A stretch of DNA of 53,542 nt from Chitinophagaceae bacterium. Its GTDB lineage: Bacteria; Bacteroidota; Bacteroidia; Chitinophagales; Chitinophagaceae. How positions within the stretch are numbered: the stretch's first letter is position 1; each line of letters starts with the position of its first letter. Shown here one piece after another: positions 44,951 through 53,542 of the stretch. The translations under genes and the position numbers were made by a program. The notes beneath the pieces were generated by a model. It ran no database searches. It saw nothing but the letters and a program-made list of their open reading frames with translations, and was not told where the DNA came from. The stretch spans positions 1-53,542 of the forward strand of contig JAEUVS010000149.1 of NCBI GenBank assembly GCA_016786745.1, read 5' to 3'.

Positions 44951-46075
44951 CTATAATCCGCTACGGGGTTTGGGGCGTTTTTCAAACAAATTAAAACTCC
45001 TGTAGAAAATAATTATAGCGGTAACTATATAAATGATATATAGTACTGATAATAGTGATGCAACTACAAAATAATATTGCAGGCAGAGTACCAAAAGGAT
45101 AATCCTTAAATACTGGTTCATCGTAAAATCCTCAAGAAAACAAATGCTGTTCATTAAGACGACCAGGCCGAATGCGCATAGGGCAAAGTAAACAGCATCC
45201 TGGTAATGAAGGTGAACAGGCGTAAGCGTCGCAAGGGTTATGATCTCAGGAAGAAGTATGATCAAATAAAAGAGTAGGTAATCTGCCAAACGTTTGTGAA
45301 GCGAAACAGGCGCACCACGATAAGGAAGCATATAATTTTCTTCAAACGATCTTATCCGATGAATAATAATGCCGTTGGCCATAATTCCAAGACTGAAAAA
45401 CAGGTAAGGGAATTGAATGTCGTAAGCCTCAGGAATATTTATTCGGGTGAAAAAATATAGCAGGGAGCAAGTGAAAATCTTTATGGTGATGAAGATAATT
45501 TTCTGCTGAGCGGCAATATAGTGAATAAGGACGCCGGGATATCCGAATGACAATCGAGGTCGCCTGGATTCACGATACATTGGTGTTCCCGGGTGCCTCA
45601 TTTTATAAACAATCCTCAGGGCCGGACCGACACATAGTAGTATCAAATACATCAGGAGGAGAAGTGCAGAAACGTAGTAGTGATGATATAGTGCGACACC
45701 GACAATTAGAAAACCATACCAACCAACAGGAAAAAATAATATGGTCATTAAAATGATACATGCAATTAGACGATGCAGGAAAGAAGTCCTATTAATAACA
45801 TACAAAAATGTGTTATCAGGTTTATTCAGGCTTCGGGTTACAAACGACAAACACTTCAGTACATATAATAACCACAGCGCGCATACAAGAATAGATGTTC
45901 CGGTGCTTTTCAGCATTCCGGTAATTAAGGAATGGTGATAAAACAACACACCCTGTCCGTCCAGGTGGCCAACTCCCAAAATCGCAACCGTGTAAAACAA
46001 TATAAAAGCGCCTGTGTTTTCTCTAAAGAAGGGCTCTAAAAAAACCTGTCGAAAAATTTTGATCGTTGAAATCAC
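44951..46075 (-). CDS. ABC transporter permease-like membrane protein
   Basis: 374 residues with about nine or ten hydrophobic helices, such as LVCALWLLYVLKCLSFVT, ACIILMTILFFPVGWYGFLI, LLLLMYLILLCVGPAL and FALCAFGLVVLMNSICF. There is no strong family signature, but its start overlaps the stop of an ABC ATPase gene by four bases, which marks it as the membrane half of a two-gene transporter. The substrate is unknown. Location beside the haem locus may be coincidence, since the DUF6686-like gene lies between them on the other strand. Confidence 0.75.
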   Translation of the reverse strand: MISTIKIFRQVFLEPFFRENTGAFILFYTVAILGVGHLDGQGVLFYHHSLITGMLKSTGTSILVCALWLLYVLKCLSFVTRSLNKPDNTFLYVINRTSFLHRLIACIILMTILFFPVGWYGFLIVGVALYHHYYVSALLLLMYLILLCVGPALRIVYKMRHPGTPMYRESRRPRLSFGYPGVLIHYIAAQQKIIFITIKIFTCSLLYFFTRINIPEAYDIQFPYLFFSLGIMANGIIIHRIRSFEENYMLPYRGAPVSLHKRLADYLLFYLIILLPEIITLATLTPVHLHYQDAVYFALCAFGLVVLMNSICFLEDFTMNQYLRIILLVLCLQYYFVVASLLSVLYIIYIVTAIIIFYRSFNLFEKRPKPRSGL

Positions 46076-46698
46076 GATAGTGTAATTGTATGATTGGTTA
46101 CATGCAGTCTTTTATTTGATAGCGACACCAGGGCATCATGTTCCAGGTGAGAACTAACAAGCAAAAGACTGCCGGACAATTGCATTTCTTTCACGATATC
46201 ACATATGGACTTAACAGCAACGGTGTCGAGAGTAACCAACGGCTCATCAAGTAATATAATAGGCGGGCTTCCAACAAAAGCCAGCAGAAGTGATAGTTTT
46301 TTAAGCGTTCCGCTGGAATAGGTCCCTGTCCTGGAGTCAATAAATTCCCTTATTCCGATTCTGTCGATAAGTTCCTGCGCGTCTTTAACGGGTGTTCCGC
46401 GAAGTTTTACATAAAATTCAAGAAGTTCCTGACCGCTTAAAAATGGCGGATATAGCGGTTCAGCATCAGCCCAGGAAATATTTTGCCTGTAGGCCACCGG
46501 ATGAAGTTTTGAATCCACGTTCCCGAAAGCTATTTGACCATCGAATGGAATAATTCCCGCCACCATCCGGAGAAATGTTGATTTTCCTGATCCGTTTTGT
46601 CCCTGTACCCAGTACAAATTGCTGTCGAGATCTAACGTGGGAATATCCAAAATCACCCTGCTGTTGAATTGTTTCCTGACTTTACTAAACTTAAGCAT
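46072..46698 (-). CDS. ABC transporter ATP-binding protein
   Basis: 208 residues. Walker A is GQNGSGKST (about residues 33-41), the Q-loop region is RQNISWADAEPLYPP, and Walker B with catalytic Glu is PPIILLDEP. The signature motif is degenerate, YSSGTLKK instead of LSGGQ, followed by a normal D-loop and the H-loop His in SSHLEHD. This resembles the short ATPases of ABC-2 type exporters (CcmA-like). It forms an operon with the membrane protein downstream. Confidence 0.92.
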   Translation of the reverse strand: MLKFSKVRKQFNSRVILDIPTLDLDSNLYWVQGQNGSGKSTFLRMVAGIIPFDGQIAFGNVDSKLHPVAYRQNISWADAEPLYPPFLSGQELLEFYVKLRGTPVKDAQELIDRIGIREFIDSRTGTYSSGTLKKLSLLLAFVGSPPIILLDEPLVTLDTVAVKSICDIVKEMQLSGSLLLVSSHLEHDALVSLSNKRLHVTNHTITLS

Positions 46699-46945
46699 GA
46701 TGGCTGAAAAATAATATAAAATCTAAGGAAGCAAAGGTCGCATAAGGATAGACGGTCATAGGATTAAGTTGACTGGCTGACAGGGACCCTGGTCATGCAG
46801 ACATTACGTCTTCTATGTTAATTTGGCTTTGGATCTCCGATTTCCGGAGGATTCCCCGAAGCGAAAGATTATGTTGTGGTTGTGTTGTCGCAGTGAAACT
46901 AATTATGAATAAGTATCTTGTTTTAAAATCCTTTTTCAGTAATGC

Positions 46946-46953
46946 TACTTTTG
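46946..46953 (+). promoter_or_regulatory. -7 promoter element of the M28 peptidase gene
   Basis: TACTTTTG matches the Bacteroidota TAnnTTTG element. Transcription would start around 46960, which is after the farthest possible start codon (46942) and supports ATG 46990 as the true start. Confidence 0.6.
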
Positions 46954-46989
46954 CAATTCAAAAGCAAGGTGCTCCTAAAAAAACATAAT

Positions 46990-49215
46990 ATGAAATGGCT
47001 GAATTTTGTTTTGATGTTCTTTTTGTTTGTTGCCGCAACCCATGCACAGAAGATTATGGGATTTACAGATTCCAGCGCTGCAAAACAATTCGCCTGGGAA
47101 AAACAATTTTTTGCGCAGATAAAAGCAGCCAACCTGGATGAGTGGATGAAATTTTTAACTTCGCATCCACATCATGTTGGCAGCCCGCATGCCAAAATAA
47201 ATGCGGAGTACATTGCTAATTTATATAAACAATGGGGTTATCAAGCTGAGATCGAATCTTATTATGTTTTGTTTCCTACCCCTAAAACAAGGTTGCTTGA
47301 GCTTTCTGGGAAGAAACCTTTTAGAGCAAAGCTTGAGGAACCTGCTTTGACAGCAGACAAAACATCGGCACAAAAAGCAGAGCAGCTTCCTACTTATAAT
47401 GCCTTTTCGGCCGACGGCGATGTGACTGCTGAATTGATTTTTGTTAATCGTGGTGTTCCAGCCGACTATGAAGAGTTGCAGCGAAGGGGCATAGACGTAA
47501 AAGGAAAGATTGTGATCGCTAAATATGGCGGGTCATGGAGGGGAATTAAACCGAAAGTGGCCGCCGAACATGGCGCCATTGGCTGTATAATCTATTCTGA
47601 TCCGGCAGATGATGGTTATGCATTGGGCGATTCATACCCGGAAGGAGGTTATCGCCCGAAAGACGGTGTGCAACGTGGTTCAGTCATGGATATGCCGGTT
47701 TATACCGGCGATCCGCTAACGCCTGGTGTTGGTGCAACGAAAGACGCAAAGCGGCTGGATAGAGAAAATGCAACGACCCTAATGAAGATTCCTGTTCTGC
47801 CAATCTCTTATGAAGATGCATTGCCTTTGTTACGGTCATTAGGTGGTGAAGTAGTTCCTGCCTCCTGGCGCGGGGCATTACCCATTACGTACCATTTTGG
47901 GCCGAGCAGAGATAAAGTGCATTTGAAATTAGAGTTCAACTGGGATACAAAACAATTGTACAATGTGATTGCGAAATTGCCCGGAAGCGAATTGCCTGAT
48001 GAATGGGTGCTTGGGGGTAATCATCATGATGCCTGGGTAAATGGTGCAGAAGACCCTGTCAGCGCAATGGTGGCTCAGATGGAAGAAGCAAGGGCAATAG
48101 GCGAATTAGTGAAAAAGGGGTTTCGCCCAAGGCGGACCCTGATTTTCTGTGCATGGGATGGTGAGGAGCCGATGTTGCTGGGTTCAACCGAATGGATGGA
48201 GGACCACAAGGAAGAATTGAGGCAAAAAGCGGTAGCATATATTAACACCGACGGGTGTGCCAGGGGATTTATTAATGCGGCCGGTTCACACGTACTGGAA
48301 CCATTTTTTAATGAGGTAATCGAACAGGTAACAGATCCTCAAACCAACGTTTCAATCAAAGACCGTAAGTATGCAAAGGCTATGGTGGACGCTGATCGTG
48401 CCGGCCGCACCAAATTGATGGGAAATAAGTATATGAAAATAGGGGCGCTTGGCGCGGGCTCGGATTATACTCCGTTCTTACAGCATCTGGGAATTGCTTC
48501 CATGGATATAAGCTTCGGTGGTGAAAGCAATGGCGGTCAATACCATTCTATTTATGATACTTATGATCATTTTGTTAAGTTCATTGATTCGGGTTTTCAA
48601 TATGGTGCGGCATTGGCTAAAGTTAAAGGTCTGATGATGCTTCGGTTAGCCAACGCAGAAATATTGCCTGTTGATTTCAACAGCGTTTACAGAACAGTGA
48701 ATGATTATGTAGCAGAAATAAAAACTTTATTGGAGAATTCAAGAATCGATATTGAGACTGAATCAAAAATGATGAACGAAAAGTTATTTGAGCTTGCAAA
48801 AGACCCAAAGAAGAAATATGGACCACCTACGGCTAAAGATGCTGTTCCGTTTCTCGATTTTAGCAGTTTAGAAAATGTGTTGGTCCAACTGAAAAATGCC
48901 AGCGAAGAATTTCAGAAACGCTATGGCAAAGCCCCCCAGCTTTCTGCTGATAAGCAAAGCCAGTTGAACACCATTTTATATAAAGCGGAAAGAAGTTTTC
49001 TTAGCGAGAAAGGGCTACCAAGAAGGAGTTGGTACAAACACCAGGTTTATGCCCCGGGCTACTATACGGGGTACGGTGTCAAAACATTGCCTGGTATTCG
49101 GGAAGGTATTGAAGAACGTAACTGGAAAGAAGCACAGGAGTATATTGAAATTGTGGCAAAAACATTGGAAGCCTACACGAAACAGGTCAATGCAGCAAAT
49201 GCATTGACCAAATAG
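46990..49215 (+). CDS. M28 metallopeptidase, glutamate-carboxypeptidase II / PSMA-like
   Basis: 741 residues with a signal peptide (MKWLNFVLMFFLFVAATHAQ). Three domains are seen: a PA (protease-associated) domain around residues 115-330 (KGKIVIAKYGGSWRGIKPKV), an M28 catalytic domain, and a transferrin-receptor-like dimerisation domain at the C-terminus. Zinc ligands and catalytic Glu appear in GGNHHDAWVNGAEDPVSAM, WDGEEPMLLGSTEWMED, INTDGC and QYHSIYDTYDHF. It should remove C-terminal acidic residues from peptides outside the cytoplasm. The Bacteroidota promoter element at 46946 and terminator at 49337 bracket it as a single transcript. Confidence 0.95.
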   Translation: MKWLNFVLMFFLFVAATHAQKIMGFTDSSAAKQFAWEKQFFAQIKAANLDEWMKFLTSHPHHVGSPHAKINAEYIANLYKQWGYQAEIESYYVLFPTPKTRLLELSGKKPFRAKLEEPALTADKTSAQKAEQLPTYNAFSADGDVTAELIFVNRGVPADYEELQRRGIDVKGKIVIAKYGGSWRGIKPKVAAEHGAIGCIIYSDPADDGYALGDSYPEGGYRPKDGVQRGSVMDMPVYTGDPLTPGVGATKDAKRLDRENATTLMKIPVLPISYEDALPLLRSLGGEVVPASWRGALPITYHFGPSRDKVHLKLEFNWDTKQLYNVIAKLPGSELPDEWVLGGNHHDAWVNGAEDPVSAMVAQMEEARAIGELVKKGFRPRRTLIFCAWDGEEPMLLGSTEWMEDHKEELRQKAVAYINTDGCARGFINAAGSHVLEPFFNEVIEQVTDPQTNVSIKDRKYAKAMVDADRAGRTKLMGNKYMKIGALGAGSDYTPFLQHLGIASMDISFGGESNGGQYHSIYDTYDHFVKFIDSGFQYGAALAKVKGLMMLRLANAEILPVDFNSVYRTVNDYVAEIKTLLENSRIDIETESKMMNEKLFELAKDPKKKYGPPTAKDAVPFLDFSSLENVLVQLKNASEEFQKRYGKAPQLSADKQSQLNTILYKAERSFLSEKGLPRRSWYKHQVYAPGYYTGYGVKTLPGIREGIEERNWKEAQEYIEIVAKTLEAYTKQVNAANALTK

Positions 49216-49336
49216 ATTTCCTTTTTCATTTGCATGGGTCGATTTCATAGCTGGAGGTGAGTGACTTTTTTAAAATCGTTGATCACTCCTAAAAAACTAA
49301 AATCCCTTATTGTCCGATCAAATATTACTTATTACA

Positions 49337-49364
49337 GGTAATGTTTTAAAGCATTACCTTTTTT
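49337..49364 (+). terminator. intrinsic terminator of the M28 peptidase gene
   Basis: GGTAATG (49337-49343) pairs with CATTACC (49352-49358) and is followed by TTTTTT. It lies about 120 bases after the peptidase stop. Confidence 0.8.
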
Positions 49365-49963
49365 ATTTCTTGCGACACCGACGATCAAACATAGCAAGGT
49401 TAAAAAGAGTAGTGATAACATGTTACGATCTTCAAATATTTTCTTTTGCTCCCTATCTTATCACTGAAATCCTTGTTTATCAGTTCTCGATCCCACGAAA
49501 GTTGAACTTGCGAAGCTGTCAACAGTAACGAAATAATACTATTCGATAACCTTTTTGCGGGCGCAAGAATTGGCTAAAGAAAGTCCAAAAATGGCTGTTG
49601 CTCTTTTTTTCGACCGTATACCTTTACATCGATAACTTATGAAACGAACCGGTCACAAAAATTTGCGGCCGTCAAGCTACGATCCGACTAATCCGAATAC
49701 AACAAAGTTGATATTGGAAACAGAGCCGGCGCGTTAACACGTATTCCTCAAAGAAAATAACCTTTACCGATTGGAAAATACCATGGACGATTAATAGTAA
49801 TCAAGAAACTAGAATCTCTGAAACTACCACCTGATTATTCTGCAGGTACAGTCCTTAAACGGGAAACATACCTGCAGGTAATCATGGTTCTAATTTTTCG
49901 TCCCACATCGTTCGCATCAGGTAAATGCCGCGCTATAAGTGGGCAATAAACTAATTGTTATCA
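49365..49963. other. intergenic region with possible recombinase trace
   Basis: About 600 bases. A 32-codon frame at 49639-49737 reads MKRTGHKNLRPSSYDPTNPN, reminiscent of the C-terminal LGHKS/TGHK segment of tyrosine recombinases, followed by a stop. No other part of a recombinase is found, so this is weak. No promoter for the permease gene could be fixed. Confidence 0.3.
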
Positions 49964-51322
49964 ATGGCACAAACGGAAAATAGCCGATTAAACAATCCTG
50001 AACTGAAAAAATCATTGGGGCCACTCATGTTGTGGGGGCTTGGCGTCGGTTACGTGATTTCAGGTATGTACTTTGGCTGGAACCTCGGCTTGGAGAAAGG
50101 TGGTACAGGGGGGCTTGCTGTTGCTACTTTTTTCATCATCATTCTTTATGTCTGTTTTACTTTCTCCTATACTGAACTGGCGTGTGCAATTCCAAAAGCG
50201 GGTGGTGTATTCGATTATGCAAACCGTGCGTTCGGTAGAAACATAGGATTTATTGCAGGCATTGCACAGATCATCGAGTTTGTTTTTGCTCCTCCCGCGA
50301 TAGCGTCGGCAATAGGCGCTTATTTTCACATTTTTCTGCCGCAATATTCTGTTGAATCCATTGCCATTTCGGCTTATATACTTTTTACGGCACTGAATGT
50401 CTATGGAGTAAAAGCCGCCGCTGTTTTTGAATTGGTAATTACTATCCTTGCTGTATTCGAATTGTTGCTGTTTATTGGAATCGCGTTACCGCATTTTCAG
50501 GTTCGGCACATCAGTAGAAATGCGTTTCCAAACGGTTGGATCGGAATTTGGCAGGCCATTCCGTTTGCCATTTGGTTTTTCCTGGGATTGGAAGGAGTGG
50601 CTAATGTCGCAGAGGAGACAATCAATCCGCAAAAAAATGTCTTCAAGGGTTTTGGGTCCGCCCTGGTAACTCTCGTGGTACTTTGCATACTTACATTTAT
50701 TTCGTCGATTGGTGTAGCGGGTTGGGAGGCCGTCGTTTATCCGACAGGAGTTTCCGAACCCTCAGATTCACCGCTGCCTCTTGCTTTATCTTACATAACG
50801 GGTTCAGAAGGGTGGATGTATCATTTGCTGGTAACGATAGGACTGATGGGATTGATTGCCTCGTTTCATGGGATAATACTTGCCGCTGGACGTGCAACAT
50901 ATGAATTTGGTCGTGTCGGCTACATTCCTAAATTATTCGGAGGTGTGCACCCGCGATTTAAAACTCCCGCCAATGCGCTTATCGCAAATATGGTAATAGG
51001 AATTATTGCGCTGCTCACCGGTAAAACCGGGGAGATCATCATCATGGCCTGTTTTGGTGCTATCACCATTTATATTCTTTCGATGATAGCGGTAATCGTT
51101 TTGCGCAAAAAAGAACCCCGTCTTTCGCGTCCTTTCAAAGTTCCGTTATACCCCGGAATTCCGGTCACAGCGTTCGTTCTTTCATTAATCTCATTGGTCG
51201 CAATGAGCATGCTGAATACAAAGATCGCTTTGGTTTATTACAGTATCCTGTTAATTACTTACGGGGGTTTCCAAATTTTTATTAACGCAGAAAGCAATGC
51301 AAAAAAAGTGGTCAATAAATGA
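49964..51322 (+). CDS. APC-family permease, ethanolamine-permease type
   Basis: 452 residues from ATG 49964. There are about twelve hydrophobic helices typical of the amino acid-polyamine-organocation family. Features near the N-terminus (LGPLMLWGLGVGYVISGMYF, GWNLGLEKGG) and EGVANVAEETINPQKNVFKG are those of ethanolamine permeases. It should import ethanolamine or a related amino-alcohol or amine. Its last 26 bases overlap the glutamine-synthetase-like gene, so uptake and the first metabolic step are tightly coupled. Confidence 0.88.
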   Translation: MAQTENSRLNNPELKKSLGPLMLWGLGVGYVISGMYFGWNLGLEKGGTGGLAVATFFIIILYVCFTFSYTELACAIPKAGGVFDYANRAFGRNIGFIAGIAQIIEFVFAPPAIASAIGAYFHIFLPQYSVESIAISAYILFTALNVYGVKAAAVFELVITILAVFELLLFIGIALPHFQVRHISRNAFPNGWIGIWQAIPFAIWFFLGLEGVANVAEETINPQKNVFKGFGSALVTLVVLCILTFISSIGVAGWEAVVYPTGVSEPSDSPLPLALSYITGSEGWMYHLLVTIGLMGLIASFHGIILAAGRATYEFGRVGYIPKLFGGVHPRFKTPANALIANMVIGIIALLTGKTGEIIIMACFGAITIYILSMIAVIVLRKKEPRLSRPFKVPLYPGIPVTAFVLSLISLVAMSMLNTKIALVYYSILLITYGGFQIFINAESNAKKVVNK

Positions 51323-52667
51323 CGTTCTCCGGAACCTGTCTGAGAGAAATGTTCAAAAAGTTAAACTTGCTGTTACAGATATAGACGGTGTATTAAGAGG
51401 TAAGATAGTTTCTGCCGAAAAATTTTCGTCTGCGGCTGAAAAAGGATTTTCATTTTGTGACGTCATCTTCGGTTGGGACTCTGGTGACATGGCGTACGAC
51501 AATGGCACCTTCACAGGCTGGCATACAGGATATCCCGACGGTGAGGCTGTTCCCGATCCTGCATCATACAGGACTATTCCATGGGAAAATGATATCCCGT
51601 TTCTGCTTCTTGATTTGACCAGTGCAGGTCACGACGGCGTAACGGTATGTCCGCGCACGCTGTTGAAGAAGATAGCTGCACGGGCAGCGGAGGACGGGTA
51701 CATACCCTATTTTTCCCAGGAATTTGAATGGTTCAATTTTTCCAGCAACAGCAAGGAATTACACGAACAGAACTTCCAAAACCTGAAGCCGTACACCTAT
51801 GGTATGTTTGGGTACTCAGTAGTTCGTATCTCTCAAAACAGCGCGTTTATCAATGATCTTTTTGACTCGCTTACAAAATTCCGTATACCGGTGGAGGGCA
51901 TTCACACCGAAACGGGTCCCGGCGTGTATGAAATTGCCACAAGATATTCAGACGTGATCGAAGCGGCGGATTGCGGGGTCTTGCTAAAAAACAGTGTTAA
52001 GGAAATCGGGCATCGCCACAATGTCCTTCCCACTTTCATGGCGAAATTCAGTGACAGGCTTCCGGGTTGCAGCGGCCATGTGCATCAAAGTCTTTGGTCG
52101 TTGCAGAACGATACAAACCTTTTTGCAGCAGAGAATAGCGGTCAGCGAATAAGTTCCCTTATGGAAAGTTACATCGCCGGCCAGCTCCATTGCCTTCCGT
52201 ATATTCTGCCGATGTATGCGCCGACGGTGAACAGTTACAAAAGACTCGTTGAGGGTGCATGGGCCCCTACGACCGTCACCTGGGGATATGACAATCGCAC
52301 TGCGGCACTTCGCGTAATTAATAACGGTAAGGCCTCTACGAGGTTGGAGACTCGAGTCGTGGGAGCGGACAGCAATTCCTATTTAGCGATGGCTGCATGT
52401 CTCGCGTCGGGTTTGTATGGCATACGCAATAAGATGAAACTGCAAATTTCTCCCACCAAAGGAAGCGGGTATGCAGACAGATCCAATGGGGTGCTGCCGG
52501 GTAATTTATTCGAGGCAACGCACTTGATGAAGACATCGGCGATCGCTAATGAACTTTTCGGTGATGGCTTTGTTGATCATTTTACAAGAACCCGCGATTG
52601 GGAATGGCAACAGTATCAAAAGGCAGTAACAGACTGGGAACTCAAACGCTATTTAGAAGTCATTTAA
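51297..52667 (+). CDS. glutamine-synthetase-family enzyme, probable gamma-glutamylamine (ethanolamide) synthetase
   Basis: 456 residues. The type I glutamine-synthetase fold shows VKLAVTDIDGVLRGKIVSAE, the catalytic segment LPTFMAKFSDRLPGCSGHVH, the ATP-binding motif NSYKRLVEGAWAPTTVTWGY and RLETRVVGADSNSYLAMAAC. The pattern differs from true GlnA and is like gamma-glutamyl-polyamine/ethanolamide synthetases (PuuA, GlnA4 type), which ligate glutamate to an amine with ATP. It overlaps the permease by 26 bases, and an Fe-alcohol dehydrogenase follows 11 bases later. Alternative substrates such as polyamines are possible. Confidence 0.88.
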   Translation: MQKKWSINDVLRNLSERNVQKVKLAVTDIDGVLRGKIVSAEKFSSAAEKGFSFCDVIFGWDSGDMAYDNGTFTGWHTGYPDGEAVPDPASYRTIPWENDIPFLLLDLTSAGHDGVTVCPRTLLKKIAARAAEDGYIPYFSQEFEWFNFSSNSKELHEQNFQNLKPYTYGMFGYSVVRISQNSAFINDLFDSLTKFRIPVEGIHTETGPGVYEIATRYSDVIEAADCGVLLKNSVKEIGHRHNVLPTFMAKFSDRLPGCSGHVHQSLWSLQNDTNLFAAENSGQRISSLMESYIAGQLHCLPYILPMYAPTVNSYKRLVEGAWAPTTVTWGYDNRTAALRVINNGKASTRLETRVVGADSNSYLAMAACLASGLYGIRNKMKLQISPTKGSGYADRSNGVLPGNLFEATHLMKTSAIANELFGDGFVDHFTRTRDWEWQQYQKAVTDWELKRYLEVI

Positions 52668-52678
52668 TAAAAATTAAG

Positions 52679-53542
52679 ATGCGAATAGATTTCAAAGTAA
52701 TCCGTCAATATAATTTTCCAACCGTTATCCGCTTTGGCGTAGGGGCGATCAGGGAATTGGGTCCCCACCTGAAAAGTGTTGGATTTTCAAGGCCATTGAT
52801 CGTTACCGACAACAATGTGGCCAACCTGGAATTTTTCAAAAAGATCGTGAGTGAACTCCGGGGGATGCGGATATCAGTGGAAGTATTTTCATCAATCCAT
52901 AAAAATCCGGTAAAGTCAGATGTTTTAGCCGGAGGTAAATTTTATAGAGGTACGCAAAGAGACTGCATAATCGGGCTTGGCGGAGGAGCGGCAATGGACG
53001 TTGCCAGGGCGATAGCGCTGCACATTAATCATCCACGGGATCTTTTTGACTATGATGATTTGATTGGCGGATCAAGCCTCATAACCGGCGAAATCCCTTA
53101 CTTCATCACGGTTCCCACTACTTGCGGTACAGGAAGCGAAGTGGGACGCAGTGCAATAATCGCGGAAGACATTTCTCACAGGAAAAGAATTTTGTTTGCT
53201 CCCAGTCTTCTGGCGAAGATCGTTTTCGCGGACCCGATGCTTACGATGGATGTTCCGCCGTTCATTACTGCCGCCACGGGTATGGATGCGCTGACGCATA
53301 ACCTGGAAGCTTTTCTTGCCAAAGGTTTTCACCCGATGTGCGAAGGCATTGCGCTGACGGGAATTACGTTGATCACCCAGTCACTGAAGGCAGCAGTCCA
53401 CCAATCCAATATTGAATCAAGGGCGAAAATGATGATTGCATCATTGATGGGCGGAGTTGCATTTCAAAAGGGACTGGGGGTGGTGCATTCAATGGCTCAT
53501 CCACTTTCAGCTTTATTCGATACTCATCATGGACTGGCCAAC
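52679..53542 (+). CDS. iron-containing alcohol dehydrogenase (3' end outside window)
   Basis: The gene starts at ATG 52679 (MRIDFKVIRQYNFPTVIRFG) and is open to the right edge, 288 codons visible of about 380. Fe-ADH hallmarks: the cofactor-binding IIGLGGGAAMDVARAIAL, PTTCGTGSEVGRSAII, and metal ligands in GMDALTHNLEAF (Asp, His) and GVVHSMAHPLSA (two His). The family oxidises primary or secondary alcohols with NAD(P). In this operon it should oxidise the alcohol group left after gamma-glutamylation of an amino-alcohol. Confidence 0.93.
   Translation, partial: MRIDFKVIRQYNFPTVIRFGVGAIRELGPHLKSVGFSRPLIVTDNNVANLEFFKKIVSELRGMRISVEVFSSIHKNPVKSDVLAGGKFYRGTQRDCIIGLGGGAAMDVARAIALHINHPRDLFDYDDLIGGSSLITGEIPYFITVPTTCGTGSEVGRSAIIAEDISHRKRILFAPSLLAKIVFADPMLTMDVPPFITAATGMDALTHNLEAFLAKGFHPMCEGIALTGITLITQSLKAAVHQSNIESRAKMMIASLMGGVAFQKGLGVVHSMAHPLSALFDTHHGLAN

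Noticed and set aside
49310..49528. 72-codon plus-strand frame after the M28 peptidase
   Set aside because: It runs through the intrinsic terminator at 49337-49364 and resembles no protein family.
1..53542. CRISPR arrays, rRNA genes, complete insertion sequences or prophage genes
   Set aside because: I looked for regularly spaced repeats, rRNA-like sequence and transposase or phage structural genes and found none.

Overview
The window looks like chromosomal DNA from a member of the Bacteroidota, most likely a Chitinophagaceae-type soil or plant-associated bacterium. The reasons are the SusC/SusD pair under an ECF sigma/FecR pair with an STN-domain receptor, many lipoproteins, HmuY-type haem uptake, TAnnTTTG-like promoters and very few Shine-Dalgarno sites. 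This placement comes from gene content only. I count about 45 protein genes (one running off each window edge), one tRNA and several gene remnants.

Layout. 1-7,050 (+): the end of a c-type cytochrome protein, a TPR lipoprotein, then a probable operon of TonB receptor, dienelactone-hydrolase lipoprotein, GNAT acetyltransferase and NAD(P)-dependent dehydrogenase. 7,080-10,830: a conserved lipoprotein, an RmuC-like coiled-coil/nuclease-fold protein, a DUF4349 lipoprotein (all -) and a YdeI-like protein (+). 10,833-12,960: a scrap region with a serine-hydrolase tail, a frameshifted antitoxin, an intact DUF433/DUF5615 toxin-antitoxin pair with tandem operator-like repeats, and a tRNA-Leu(CAG) whose 3' end is repeated twice at the far side of the region. 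This looks like an integration hotspot.

13,300-28,540 (+): a polysaccharide/glycan utilisation locus with sigma factor, FecR anti-sigma, SusC, SusD, amidohydrolase, esterase, GH29 alpha-L-fucosidase, a giant FG-GAP/ASPIC-UnbV protein and an AraC regulator. 28,590-30,260 (-): an isochorismatase-ThuA fusion. 30,580-34,170: a TPR sensor kinase, its NarL-type regulator and a membrane protein. 34,210-38,940: an alpha/beta hydrolase and divergent AraC regulator, a berberine-bridge-type flavoenzyme, a cyclase-family gene interrupted by an in-frame TAG, and dodecin. 39,250-46,700: a YqhA-like membrane protein, then a haem-uptake locus (DUF6607, HmuY, TonB receptor, divergent DUF6686-like gene) and an ABC transporter pair. 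46,990-49,215: an M28 peptidase of the PSMA/NAALADase type. 49,960 to the right edge: an ethanolamine-type permease, a glutamine-synthetase homologue and an iron-dependent alcohol dehydrogenase, which together suggest a gamma-glutamylated amino-alcohol pathway.

The most unusual items are the tRNA-Leu-associated repeat/hairpin array with its toxin-antitoxin cargo, the cyclase gene whose conserved C-terminus lies behind one stop codon, and the possible gamma-glutamyl-ethanolamide route at the right edge.
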